From NCBI GenBank assembly GCA_964498525.1, contig CAZCGU010000012.1, positions 1 through 64,000 on the forward strand: a stretch of 64,000 nt of DNA, read 5' to 3'. This document shows positions 51,846 through 62,306 of this stretch, in pieces. The position numbers and the translations under genes were made by a program. Each line of letters starts with the position of its first letter. The stretch's first letter is position 1. Below the pieces are notes generated by a model. It worked only from the letters and a program-made list of their open reading frames with translations, was not told the DNA's origin and searched no databases. The DNA is from DTU098 sp964498525. GTDB lineage: Bacteria; Bacillota; Desulfotomaculia; Desulfotomaculales; Pelotomaculaceae.

Positions 51846-52697
51846 CTAGTTCTCCCCCCGCATGTGTAAATCCAGAAGCCCGGTCAGCGCAGCCCTCAAT
51901 TGGGGTCTGGGAACAATCATGTCCACGAAGCCGTGCTCCTTTAAGAATTCCGCCCGCTGGAAACCCTCCGGCAGCTTCTGGCGAATAGTCTGTTCAATCA
52001 CGCGCTGCCCGGCAAAACCGATTAACGCCCTCGGTTCTGCTATGATAATATCGCCGATGGCCGCAAAGCTGGCACTGACACCGCCGGTGGTGGGATCGGT
52101 CAGGATCGAAATATAGAGCTGACCCGCCTCTTCCAGCCTGGCCAGGGCAGCCACGGTTTTGGCCATCTGCATCAGGGAAAGAATCCCCTCCTGCATCCTG
52201 GCCCCCCCGGAAGCGGAAAAAATTATCAAAGATTTACGGCCGGCAGCGGCGGCCTCAATGGCCCTGGTGATCTTTTCACCCACCACGGTACCCATGCTCC
52301 CCATCATGTAGCGGGCGTCCATAACCACCATAACAACAGGATAGCCGCCAATGGATCCCTCTCCGGTAACCACTGCTTCATTGAGCCCGGTGTTCTTGAC
52401 GGCAGTGTCCAGCTTGCTTTTATAATCAGGCAGATCAAGGGGGTTGACCGGAAGCATATCTGCATCCGTTTCCTTAAAGCTGCCCTCGTCCAGGGTCATC
52501 TCCATCCGCTCATGGGCGGCAACCCTGAAATGATAGCCGCACTTGTGGCATACCTTTTTGTTCTGTTCCAGTTCCTTATTAAATAAAACTTCATCGCAAC
52601 GCGGGCATTTCACCCAGGTACCCTCCGGAATATCCCTGTTTTCAGATTCAGGCTGCGAAGTAATACCTTCTTGCCGGCCAATAAAATCCAAAACCAA
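51846..52697 (-). CDS. accD: Acetyl-CoA carboxylase carboxyltransferase subunit beta
   Basis: About 283 residues; TTG 52697 chosen (AAGGAG 8 nt upstream), as a GTG further up lies within the ribosome site. Zinc finger CPRCDEVLFNKELEQNKKVC with CGYH at the N-terminus, then RMEMTLDEGSF, VVMDARYMMGSMGTVVGEKI, GGARMQEGILSLMQMAKTVA and DPTTGGVSASFAAIGDIIIA. Partner of AccA. Confidence 0.97.
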   Translation of the reverse strand: MVLDFIGRQEGITSQPESENRDIPEGTWVKCPRCDEVLFNKELEQNKKVCHKCGYHFRVAAHERMEMTLDEGSFKETDADMLPVNPLDLPDYKSKLDTAVKNTGLNEAVVTGEGSIGGYPVVMVVMDARYMMGSMGTVVGEKITRAIEAAAAGRKSLIIFSASGGARMQEGILSLMQMAKTVAALARLEEAGQLYISILTDPTTGGVSASFAAIGDIIIAEPRALIGFAGQRVIEQTIRQKLPEGFQRAEFLKEHGFVDMIVPRPQLRAALTGLLDLHMRGEN

Positions 52698-52846
52698 AAA
52701 AAGCACTCCTTAACAAATGTACTTTAAAATCCGTGAAGATTATTTTAAGTTATTACTGCGTTTGCTTAACCTTTGTACACTTTTGTTCTTTAGCAAGCAC
52801 ATTTTTAATTTATATTCTGTTTTGCTGCATGCAGTTCTTAATGCAG

Positions 52847-53038
52847 TCAGACGGTATTGATGATTTCCAGGGCCTCGTCCACTTCCGACTCCGGCACCAG
52901 AATTTCAATGGAACAGGGGTTGTTGGCCTGTGGTAATCCGATCGCCCTTAACTTTACCAGACACCCCTCAGTTGCAAGCATTTTTTCCAGTCTTTTGGCC
53001 TCTTTTTGATTGGGCGCGATATATACCACCGTCCACAC
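52847..53038 (-). CDS. DUF2007-like small protein
   Basis: 63 residues: WTVVYIAPNQKEAKRLEKML, ATEGCLVKLRAIGLPQ, then IEILVPESEVDEALEIINTV. Compact ACT/ferredoxin-like fold of the DUF2007 (putative signal-transducing) type. Encoded between mtrB and accD. The GGGGGC upstream of the ATG gives only a moderate ribosome site. Confidence 0.7.
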   Translation of the reverse strand: MWTVVYIAPNQKEAKRLEKMLATEGCLVKLRAIGLPQANNPCSIEILVPESEVDEALEIINTV

Positions 53039-53111
53039 GTGTAAGCCCCCTCTGCCCTTTGCCGTTATTGGACTTTTTCTACCTGTCCGGGCGGAATCCT
53101 CTAATCGGCTA

Positions 53112-53147
53112 AAAATAAGTATATCCAGAGCTTACACTCTGGATACT
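53112..53147 (-). terminator. Terminator downstream of mtrB
   Basis: TATCCAGAG/CTCTGGATA stem followed on the minus strand by ATACTTATTTTT. Lies just after the mtrB stop. Confidence 0.7.
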
Positions 53148-53151
53148 TCAG

Positions 53152-53385
53152 TCACTCATCCGACCGGAGACCGCCGTGCCTGGTCAGCACCTCCACCCTC
53201 CCCCTGATTTTGATGGCCGAGGTATGCTCCGTAAACTGGGCAATCATAATCTCACCTTTATCCAATTTTTCCGAATGGTGAAACTTTGTGTCCTTGCCCC
53301 GGGTCAGCCCGATAATGGTAACGCCGTTCTCCAGCGCTTTGATAACGACATATTCGCTTGCAGTATCACCTATGGTCTGCAACAA
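53152..53385 (-). CDS. mtrB: Tryptophan RNA-binding attenuation protein (TRAP)
   Basis: 77 residues. YVVIKALENGVTIIGLTRGK, DTKFHHSEKLDKGEIMIAQF and TEHTSAIKIRGRVEVLTRHG are the TRAP signature, including the KFHHSEKL and HTSAIK residues that bind tryptophan and RNA bases. Known role: an 11-mer ring that, with tryptophan, binds G/UAG repeats and terminates or blocks translation of trp mRNAs. No trp gene in the window, so it acts in trans. GATTTTTG and GGTGAT precede the start. Confidence 0.93.
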   Translation of the reverse strand: MLQTIGDTASEYVVIKALENGVTIIGLTRGKDTKFHHSEKLDKGEIMIAQFTEHTSAIKIRGRVEVLTRHGGLRSDE

Positions 53386-53472
53386 AAATCACCTCTTAGA
53401 TATTACCTTTTTATAACAGAATTATCATAACACAGGGTAAATACTTTTACAAGCGCCCTGCTTTTCGGAAAT

Positions 53473-53679
53473 TCAGATCCCGCCGCCGGGGTCCCGGCTG
53501 CGAAGGCAGCCGGCGTTGTGGGCTATTTTTGCCGCCGCCGCCGAAGCTATACCCGCCACCAGATCGTCCATAAAGGTGTTAACTTTATTTATTTTGTTAT
53601 CATTTAGTTTGCCAACGACACCAATTTTCTCTTTATTCAGGTAACATTTTTGCCTCCTGTTTACACCTTTATTCCTCAA
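53473..53679 (-). CDS. Small protein, possible phosphatidylglycerophosphatase-like tail
   Basis: Up to 68 residues. KEKIGVVGKLNDNKINKVNT and FMDDLVAGIASAAAAKIAHN resemble the C-terminal segment of PgpA-like proteins (DDxxAG). A membrane-like alanine-rich helix is near the end. An AGGAGG site precedes an out-of-frame ATG with only four codons (MLPE), so the true start or an upstream frameshift is unclear. Downstream of dnaE, same strand. Confidence 0.4.
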   Translation of the reverse strand: MRNKGVNRRQKCYLNKEKIGVVGKLNDNKINKVNTFMDDLVAGIASAAAAKIAHNAGCLRSRDPGGGI

Positions 53680-53736
53680 ATATATATGCGGCGCCTGATT
53701 TAGACGTGATTTTCAAAACCAAGAAAAGTTTCCCCG

Positions 53737-56700
53737 CTATAATTCCAGAATACTAAAGAATTTTTCCGTTGTTTTCACGCCCGTTTCCCCGGAACCGGCG
53801 GCGTAAGGGACATGACAGTCCTTCGCGGCAACCGGTTTGCCCCGCTCCCCCCCCGGCTCATAGGCAAGGGGCGGCCGGCCCGTCCCGGGGGCGGAAAGCC
53901 TGCCGGATGAACCGGTCTTCCCATCTCCGGACAGATCCGAAATCCTTTTAATTTTAATTCCCGACCTCCCCAGCAGATCCTCCAACCTGCTTACAACCGG
54001 CCCGGACAGGTCTACCCAGAATTCCTCACCCGTCTTGACCACTCTTTTTTCCTTAATAAAATGAAGGTATACGGGGCAGCCTCCCCGGAAGCTGCCCAGA
54101 ACAACCTGGACTTGATCCAGCAGGTCAGAACAAATGCTGTCAATTCTTAAGTGAAGTTCCCCACCCAGGTGGCAATCCAGGGTGGATATCTCTTCCCCGA
54201 TTATTTTAACTTCTTCCCCGCTTCCGCTGCACCGGCCCTTCACCAGAACAACTTCGTCCTCCCGGATGGCCAGACGGCTTTGCAGGTAAACCCGGGGAAA
54301 GACAATCACCTCCACCGTACCGGTCAGGTCCTCCAGGGTCAAAAAGGCCATATTGTCCCCTTTTTTCGTGTTGATTTTCTTAACTCCGGTAATCATCCCC
54401 CCCAGCACCACCGCACTTTCTTCCGCCAGTTCGTAGATTTCCGCCGCGCTATTGGCGGCGAGCGTGTCTAAAGCGCCCCGGTACTGGTCCAGGGGATGAC
54501 CGCTGATGTAGAGGCCCAGCACCTCCTTTTCCATGGCCAGCATTTCATCCTTGGGAAACTCGCGCAGCTCAGGCAGGCTGATGCTGACAACCTCCCGGGC
54601 GCTTTCCCCCATCAAATCCAGGAGGGAAAGCTGCCCGTTTTCCCTTTCCCGCTGGGACTGCTGGGCCAGGGCCAGACCCTGATCCACAACTGCCATTAGC
54701 TGGGCCCGGCGGTGGCCCAGGGAATCAAAGGCGCCGCACCTGATCAGGCTTTCCAGAACCCGCCGGTTGACCACCTTGGTATCCAGGCGCCTGCAGAAAT
54801 CAACGTAACCGCTGAAGGGCCCGCCCGCATTCCTGGTCCGGATAATTGACTCCACCGCCCCCAGGCCAACGTTTTTCACCGCCGCCAGGCCGAAGCGTAT
54901 CTTGTTTCCGGCAACCGTAAAGCTCTCCCGGCTTTCGTTGACATCGGGGGGCAGGACTTCGATTCCCTGTCTGCGGCAGTCCTCAATATAGACCGCCACC
55001 TTGTCCGCGTTGTCCCTTACGGAGGTCAGGAGGGCGGCCATGTAAGGCAGGGGGTGGTTGGCCTTCAAATAGGCAGTCTGGTAAGTAATCAAAGCGTAGG
55101 CCGCCGAATGGGATTTGTTAAAACCGTAGCCGGCAAAATACTCCATCAAATCAAAAATCTGACCGGCAATATCCCTGTCCACCCCATTCTGTACGGCGCC
55201 CTCTATAAACTGGCTGCGCAGTCCCGCGATGATTTCCGGCTTTTTTTTGCCCATGGCCCGGCGCAGCAAGTCCGCCTCGCCCAGGGTAAAACCGGCCAGA
55301 TCGCTGGCAATGCGCATAACCTGCTCCTGATAGAGTATCACCCCGTAGGTATCCCTTAAAATGGGCTCCAGTTTAGGATGGAGGTAGGTCGTCCTGTTAA
55401 CGCCGTGTTTGTTTTTAATAAAATCCACAACCATGCCGCTGCCCAGGGGGCCGGGACGGTACAACGCCACCACCGCCACGATGTCTTCAAAAACCTCGGG
55501 CTTCAGATCTCGCAGGATACTCCTCATGCCGCCGCTTTCCAGCTGGAATACCCCCGTGGCCTCCCCCCTGGACAGCATCTCGTAGGTTGCCCTGTCGTCC
55601 ATGGGTATTTTTTCTATATCAATTTTTTCACCCGTACTGCCGGCAATCAGTTGCACTGCGTCGCTGATTACGGTCAAGGTCCTTAAACCCAGAAGATCCA
55701 TCTTCAACAGGCCCAGTTCCTCCACCGTATCCTTGGCAAACTGAGTGGTCACGGGACCATCGGAGGCTTTGTACAGGGGAAGATAATCGGTAAGCGGATC
55801 CTTGGTGATGACCACGGCGGCGGCGTGGGTGGAAGCGTGCCTGGGCATCCCCTCCAGGGCGGCCGCCGTGTCGATTAATTTCCTCACCTCCGGCTTCTGT
55901 TCGTAGAGTTCCTTCAGGTCCGCCGCGTCGTTAAGGGCCTTCTCGATGGTGACATGCAGTTCTGCCGGCACCATCTTGGCCACCCTGTCAACTTCGCCGT
56001 AAGGCATGTTCAGCGCCCGCCCCACGTCCCGGATGGCGGCCCGGGCGGCCATGGTCCCAAAGGTGATAATCTGGGCCACCCTGTCGTAGCCGTATTTATG
56101 CGCCACGTAGTCAATGACTTCACCCCGCCGCTCAAAGCAAAAGTCGATATCGATGTCCGGCATGGATACCCTTTCGGGATTTAAAAAACGTTCGAACAGC
56201 AACCCGTACTTCAAGGGGTCAATGTTGGTAATTCCCAGGCTGTAGGCCACCAGACTGCCGGCGGCGGAACCGCGCCCCGGACCTACCGGGATCCCTTTCT
56301 CCCTGGCAAAATGAATGAAATCCCAAACAATTAAAAAGTAGGCCGAATAGCCCATCTGCTTGATAACTTCCAGCTCATAGTCCAGGCGCCCTTTGACTTC
56401 CTCTCCCAACTCGCCGTAAAGCCTGCGGGCGCCCCGGCGGCAAAGTTCGTCCAGGTAGGCGTCGGCATCGCAGCCCCCGGGTACGGCGTAATGGGGTAAA
56501 AAATACTTGCCGAATTCCAGCTCTACGTTGCAGCGGCCGGCAATTTCCACCGTGTTGCCCATAGCTTCCGGCAGTTCCCCAAAGAGGAGGCGCATCTCCC
56601 GGGGGCTTTTCAAATATAATTCTTCTGATTGAAATTTCATCCGTCCCGGATCGTCCACACTCTTGCCGGTCTGGATGGCCATGAGCACATCCTGATTGGC

Positions 56701-57339
56701 GGCGTCCTCCCGCCGGACGTAGTGGACGTCATTGGTGGCAACCAGGGGGATCCCCATTTCTTGGTGGATTTTCAGCAACTCCCGGTTGGCTGTCTTCTGC
56801 TCCTCAAAGCCGTGATCCTGAAGCTCCAGGAAGAAGTTATCCGGCCCAAAGATATCCCGGTAGGTCTCCGCGGCCTGACGGGCTTGCCCGGGCTGTCCGC
56901 GCAGCACATTTGAGGCTACCTCCCCGGCGATACACCCGCTCAGGGCGATCAGCCCCCGGCTGTTCCCGGCCAGGGCTTCTTTGTCCACCCTGGGCTTGTA
57001 GTAAAACCCCTGGGTGAAGCCCAGGGTAACCAGGTTCAGCAGGTTTTTGTAACCTTCCTGGTTTTCAGCCAGGAGAACAAGGTGGTACAAGTTGTCGTCT
57101 ATTTTCGGAGTGCGCTGGGACATGCCCCGGGGGGCGACGTATACCTCACAGCCCAGGATGGGCTTGATTTCAGCTTTTCTGCAGGCTTTGTAAAAGTCTA
57201 TTACACCATACATGGCGCCGTGATCGGTGATAGCCAGGGCGGGCATCCCGTGCTCCTTGGCCCTGGCTACGGCTTTATCGATCCTGGCCGCTCCGTCTAA
57301 TAGACTGTATTCCGTGTGAAGATGCAAATGGACAAACAA
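53737..57339 (-). CDS. dnaE: DNA polymerase III subunit alpha
   Basis: 1200 residues from TTG 57339. PHP domain FVHLHLHTEYSLLDGAARID with AITDHGAMYG; polymerase catalytic aspartates in MPDIDIDFCFERR; GVAFQLESGGM-like region (VFQLESGGMRSILRDLKPEV); thumb and YFAGYGFNKSHSAAYALITY; OB fold (LGGMITGVKKINTKKGDNMA, FLTLEDLTGTVEVIVFP). It has a longer, low-complexity C-terminal extension (GDGKTGSSGRLSAPGTGRPP). This is the DnaE1/3-type replicase subunit. Confidence 0.97.
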   Translation of the reverse strand: MFVHLHLHTEYSLLDGAARIDKAVARAKEHGMPALAITDHGAMYGVIDFYKACRKAEIKPILGCEVYVAPRGMSQRTPKIDDNLYHLVLLAENQEGYKNLLNLVTLGFTQGFYYKPRVDKEALAGNSRGLIALSGCIAGEVASNVLRGQPGQARQAAETYRDIFGPDNFFLELQDHGFEEQKTANRELLKIHQEMGIPLVATNDVHYVRREDAANQDVLMAIQTGKSVDDPGRMKFQSEELYLKSPREMRLLFGELPEAMGNTVEIAGRCNVELEFGKYFLPHYAVPGGCDADAYLDELCRRGARRLYGELGEEVKGRLDYELEVIKQMGYSAYFLIVWDFIHFAREKGIPVGPGRGSAAGSLVAYSLGITNIDPLKYGLLFERFLNPERVSMPDIDIDFCFERRGEVIDYVAHKYGYDRVAQIITFGTMAARAAIRDVGRALNMPYGEVDRVAKMVPAELHVTIEKALNDAADLKELYEQKPEVRKLIDTAAALEGMPRHASTHAAAVVITKDPLTDYLPLYKASDGPVTTQFAKDTVEELGLLKMDLLGLRTLTVISDAVQLIAGSTGEKIDIEKIPMDDRATYEMLSRGEATGVFQLESGGMRSILRDLKPEVFEDIVAVVALYRPGPLGSGMVVDFIKNKHGVNRTTYLHPKLEPILRDTYGVILYQEQVMRIASDLAGFTLGEADLLRRAMGKKKPEIIAGLRSQFIEGAVQNGVDRDIAGQIFDLMEYFAGYGFNKSHSAAYALITYQTAYLKANHPLPYMAALLTSVRDNADKVAVYIEDCRRQGIEVLPPDVNESRESFTVAGNKIRFGLAAVKNVGLGAVESIIRTRNAGGPFSGYVDFCRRLDTKVVNRRVLESLIRCGAFDSLGHRRAQLMAVVDQGLALAQQSQRERENGQLSLLDLMGESAREVVSISLPELREFPKDEMLAMEKEVLGLYISGHPLDQYRGALDTLAANSAAEIYELAEESAVVLGGMITGVKKINTKKGDNMAFLTLEDLTGTVEVIVFPRVYLQSRLAIREDEVVLVKGRCSGSGEEVKIIGEEISTLDCHLGGELHLRIDSICSDLLDQVQVVLGSFRGGCPVYLHFIKEKRVVKTGEEFWVDLSGPVVSRLEDLLGRSGIKIKRISDLSGDGKTGSSGRLSAPGTGRPPLAYEPGGERGKPVAAKDCHVPYAAGSGETGVKTTEKFFSILEL

Positions 57340-57579
57340 ACGGCCACCACCTCTTATCTAACTGATAATGATTTTAAAATCACATCTTCACAGAATTATT
57401 CTTTTTTAAATCCGGAAAATCCTTTAGTCCGCTGGCAGCTCATATTCCGGAAAGAACCCCTGCAACCTGGTTAACCCGCCCTTTACCGGTAAAAAGCGGG
57501 GGAACCAAAGGCAAAAATTTTAAAAACACCGCTTAAAGCCCCGGGGACGAACTTTAACGGCAGCCCCGCCGGCGCGGAA

Positions 57580-58041
57580 CTAAACCAAATCCGCCCACTG
57601 CCCGCCGGTGATCTCCTGCAGCTGGTCCATGGTCAGCGGCAAAGCGGAGTTAGGTGTACCGGCTGCAGCATAAACAACCGGAAAACGGTGCATGGTATCA
57701 TCCAGGAATATGGGCAGCTTTTCCGGCAGCGCCAGGGGGCAAACACCGCCAACGGTGAAGCCGGTGACCCGGCTGACCGTCCCGGGGTCGGCCATCTTAA
57801 CCTTACCAGCCCCGAGCAGCCGTTTCAGCTTGCCTGTTTTAATTTTCCTGTCACCGCTGGCCACAACCAGTACGGGCTGCCCGTCGGCCAGGAACACTAT
57901 CGTTTTGGCAATCTGGCCAACTTCCACATCCAGTGCCCTGGCCGCCAGTTCGCAAGTGCGGGTGCTCTCTTCAAATTCAATAATCTTCAGCCCCATATCG
58001 TATTGATCCAGGTAGGACTGGATCTTTTTAATAACGCTCAC
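57580..58041 (-). CDS. YbaK/EbsC-type aminoacyl-tRNA deacylase
   Basis: 153 residues. IKKIQSYLDQYDMGLKIIEF, CELAARALDVEVGQIAKTIV, VASGDRKIKTGKLKRLLGAG (the conserved lysine), VTGFTVGGVCPLALPEKLPI. Hydrolyses mischarged aminoacyl-tRNAs (Cys-tRNA-Pro or related). Separate from dnaE by 240 nt. GGGGG(A/T)-type ribosome site upstream. Confidence 0.9.
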   Translation of the reverse strand: MSVIKKIQSYLDQYDMGLKIIEFEESTRTCELAARALDVEVGQIAKTIVFLADGQPVLVVASGDRKIKTGKLKRLLGAGKVKMADPGTVSRVTGFTVGGVCPLALPEKLPIFLDDTMHRFPVVYAAAGTPNSALPLTMDQLQEITGGQWADLV

Positions 58042-58208
58042 AAAAAATCCCCCTTTTTTATCATTTCAAGGGGGATTATACCCCAATTCCGCCTGTGAGA
58101 ACAAGAACCACATGGGAATCCCGCCTTGATGCCCGCACCCTGTTCCCCAACTGCTGCAGCTTACGGTTTGTGCCCCCAGGTGCGGATCGGGTGTTTATTT
58201 GCGCCTTC

Positions 58209-58667
58209 TTAAACCAGGGCAGGGAAGCCCTGCTGCCTGAGGGCTTCGTACAGGACCACGGCAACCGAGTTGGCCAGATTCAGGGAACGGGCTTCCCCCC
58301 TCATGGGAATCCTGATCTGGCTTTCCGGAAACGCGCTTAAAATCTCCGGGGACAGCCCCCGGGTTTCCTTACCGAAAACCAGGAAGGAATCCCTGGCGAA
58401 GGCCACGGATGTGTAGCAGCGGGATGCTCTGGTGGTGAGCAGGAAAAAATTGCGGCCGGGATATTTTTTTATTATCTCGAAAAAACTATCATAATAGTGG
58501 ATTTCCAGGAGGTGCCAGTAGTCCAGCCCGGCGCGTTTAAGGTATTTATCCTCCGTGGAGAAACCCAGGGGGCGGACCAGATGCAAAGCGGAGCCTGTGA
58601 CGGCGCAGGTCCGGGAGATGTTGCCGGTGTTGGCGGGAATTTCGGGCTCAACCAGGACGATATTCAA
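58209..58667 (-). CDS. trmL: tRNA (cytidine/uridine-2'-O-)-methyltransferase, SPOUT family
   Basis: 152 residues from TTG 58667 (AAGGGGG upstream); longer frames reach back into nth. LNIVLVEPEIPANTGNISRT, SALHLVRPLGFSTEDKYLKR, FLVFGKETRGL and IPMRGEARSLNLANSVAVVL form the trefoil-knot SAM site of TrmL. Methylates the wobble nucleotide of tRNA-Leu. Its start overlaps the nth stop by 4 bp. Confidence 0.95.
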   Translation of the reverse strand: MNIVLVEPEIPANTGNISRTCAVTGSALHLVRPLGFSTEDKYLKRAGLDYWHLLEIHYYDSFFEIIKKYPGRNFFLLTTRASRCYTSVAFARDSFLVFGKETRGLSPEILSAFPESQIRIPMRGEARSLNLANSVAVVLYEALRQQGFPALV

Positions 58668-59320
58668 GACTTCCCCCCTTCCTGTGCCGGGTAAGGGCAC
58701 AGCTCTCTCAGACAGCAACCGCCGCAGGCGGGCTTCCGCGCCCTGCAGACGGCCCGGCCGTGGGCAATCAACCGGTGGTGGGCGTCCATCCCCTGCCGGG
58801 GCGCAAGACATTCAACCAGGTCCTCTTCGACTTTTTCGGGCAGCCTGGCCCCGGACAGGCCCAAGCGCCGGGCCACCCGGTAAACATGGGTATCCACAGG
58901 GAGGGCGCTGCCGCCGTAAGCTACCCCCAGCACTACCCCGGCAGTCTTCCGTCCCACCCCCGGCAAAGCTTGAAGTTCCTCCCTGGTTTCCGGCACCCGG
59001 CCATCATGCAGTTCTAAAAGCTTGCGGGCTGTTTCTACAATATACTTGCTTTTGCTGCGATAAAGCCCGCATCCTTTAATCTCCCGGGCCAACTCTTCCG
59101 GAGTTAACGCGGCAAAATCACCGGGAGTTTTGTATTTTTTGAACAGGGAACTGGTGATCCGGTTTACCTGCCGGTCAGTACACTGGGCGGAAAGAATTGC
59201 AGCCACCAGCAGTTCAAAGGGATTGTTGAAGTTTAAAGCCGTACCGGCGCCGGGATAGGCGTGTCCCAGGATTTCTATAACTTTTGCCGCCTTCTCTTTT
59301 TTTTCCTCTATCTGGGTTAT
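58664..59320 (-). CDS. nth: Endonuclease III
   Basis: About 218 residues when extended upstream of the nearest GTG: KAAKVIEILGHAYPGAGTAL, NFNNPFELLVAAILSAQCTD restores the family N-terminus. HhH motif and catalytic Lys in LPGVGRKTAGVVLG, Asp in PVDTHVYRVARRLG, 4Fe-4S ligands CRARKPACGGCCLRELC (C-x6-C-x2-C-x5-C). Excises oxidised pyrimidines. The only codon at proper distance from AAAGGAGG (8 nt) is ATA at 59320; no ATG/GTG/TTG in frame fits. Confidence 0.93.
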   Translation of the reverse strand: MTQIEEKKEKAAKVIEILGHAYPGAGTALNFNNPFELLVAAILSAQCTDRQVNRITSSLFKKYKTPGDFAALTPEELAREIKGCGLYRSKSKYIVETARKLLELHDGRVPETREELQALPGVGRKTAGVVLGVAYGGSALPVDTHVYRVARRLGLSGARLPEKVEEDLVECLAPRQGMDAHHRLIAHGRAVCRARKPACGGCCLRELCPYPAQEGGKS

Positions 59321-59568
59321 CTGGCAAACCTCCTTTGGGACAGGGCGTTTTTATCGTTTTTACTGTTTTTTTCGCCGCAGGTTTTTCAGTTCCCTTTTTG
59401 TTCCCGGTTTTTTACCTAAAGCCTTTCTTTTTTTGCAGTTTATAAATTTAGTTTGAGGTAAATAAACATTTTTAGTCTGGGCAATAATAAAAAAAGATTT
59501 TAAGCAGTTCAATTATAACCGTTTTTTAAGGGTTAATTTTTTTACCATTGAGAGGGGGACCTTACTCC

Positions 59569-60321
59569 ATGAATGTGTTGAATTTGTTGCTTCCATGGTT
59601 GTTTTTGGCCTTTATCCTGGTGGCGGCGGCAGGTGTTTTTTTGTTGGTTTCCAAAAACGGGCGGGACTTACGGAAAGTCAATTATGAAAACTTGCCTCGT
59701 CCTTTATTCTTGGAAGAAACCGCCGAGGAGCCCGGCATCCATGTTCCAGTCCCAACAGCGAGGCCCGGGCAGGTTTACCAGGACCCGCAACTCCCGCACC
59801 GTTACGGAGTGGACCGGCTGGCCTTACTGGCCAGGGACCCGCACTGGCTGTACGCCTATTGGGAGATTACCGCCACAAAACAAGAGGAGTTCAACACGTC
59901 CTACGGGCTGGCGGCCTGGAATTCCACCCACCCTGTCCTGAGGGTATATGATGTAACCGGTGTTGACTTTAACGGTTCCAACGCCAGGGGTTTTGTCGAT
60001 ATACATGTAGGCGAACATGTGGATAACTGGCACATTAAGGTAGGAGAACCCGACCGTTCTTTTTGTGTGGATTTGGGGCGGATGTTTCAGGATGGCCGCT
60101 TTGTAACCCTTTTAAGATCAAACACCGTAACTACACCCCGGGCATCTCTGTCAGACCGCCTGGATGAAGAATGGATGTGGATTGAAGGACTTTATCGCTC
60201 CCTCGGCAGGTTCCAGTATGGTACCAGCTCGCCGTTGATCATCGAAGAACTGGCTGTGAAAGCGGGCAAACTGCCTCTGGAGGTTACTTCACCCGGTATT
60301 TGGAACCCTCAGCAAAAGTAA
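59569..60321 (+). CDS. DUF4912 protein with N-terminal membrane helix
   Basis: 250 residues from ATG 59569. Membrane helix LLLPWLFLAFILVAAAGVFL; then the DUF4912 domain: YGVDRLALLARDPHWLYAYW, EITATKQEEF, PVLRVYDVTGVDFNG, WHIKVGEPDRSFCVDLGRMF. This domain usually precedes GH57 branching enzyme genes, as here, and may bind glycan. Cytoplasmic or membrane-attached partner of glycogen synthesis (inference). Confidence 0.88.
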   Translation: MNVLNLLLPWLFLAFILVAAAGVFLLVSKNGRDLRKVNYENLPRPLFLEETAEEPGIHVPVPTARPGQVYQDPQLPHRYGVDRLALLARDPHWLYAYWEITATKQEEFNTSYGLAAWNSTHPVLRVYDVTGVDFNGSNARGFVDIHVGEHVDNWHIKVGEPDRSFCVDLGRMFQDGRFVTLLRSNTVTTPRASLSDRLDEEWMWIEGLYRSLGRFQYGTSSPLIIEELAVKAGKLPLEVTSPGIWNPQQK

Positions 60322-60356
60322 AAAACACTCCCAGGATAATTTGAAAGGGGTTTATT

Positions 60357-61970
<1,614 letters not shown>

Positions 61971-62121
61971 CAAGGGGGACGATGCAGAACGCGGTTAAAA
62001 CCAGCACTTATACGGGCAACTAAAACATGAAGGAAAGCATTAATTATAACTCCTCGAATTCTGAATTCAGCTTACCTTATAATGATGATAACGGCAAATA
62101 TGATGGTGACGTAAAATTCAA

Positions 62122-62277
62122 CTATACTTGTGGTTTTGCAGTTTTCTCCTTTACGGGACAGTTTTTACAGGCCCGGTCGCAGTGGCTGCAGTTAGAGCCT
62201 CCGGCAGCAACTGTTAGCTGCCGGATTAAAACTGCTGTGGCCAATATGCCTGTGCCCACTAAAAACATTGTCTCCAT
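62122..62277 (-). CDS. FeoB-associated Cys-rich membrane protein
   Basis: 51 residues from ATG 62277: METMFLVGTGILATAVLIRQ (membrane helix), then GSNCSHCDRACKNCPVKEKT, a CxxCxxxCxxC cluster. This is the small Cys-rich partner typically encoded just after feoB in Firmicutes. Located 30 nt after the feoB stop, so co-transcribed. Probably handles ferrous iron at the FeoB exit. Confidence 0.88.
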   Translation of the reverse strand: METMFLVGTGILATAVLIRQLTVAAGGSNCSHCDRACKNCPVKEKTAKPQV

Positions 62278-62306
62278 GCTGATTATCTTCCCTTCCGAGG
62301 ATGTCT

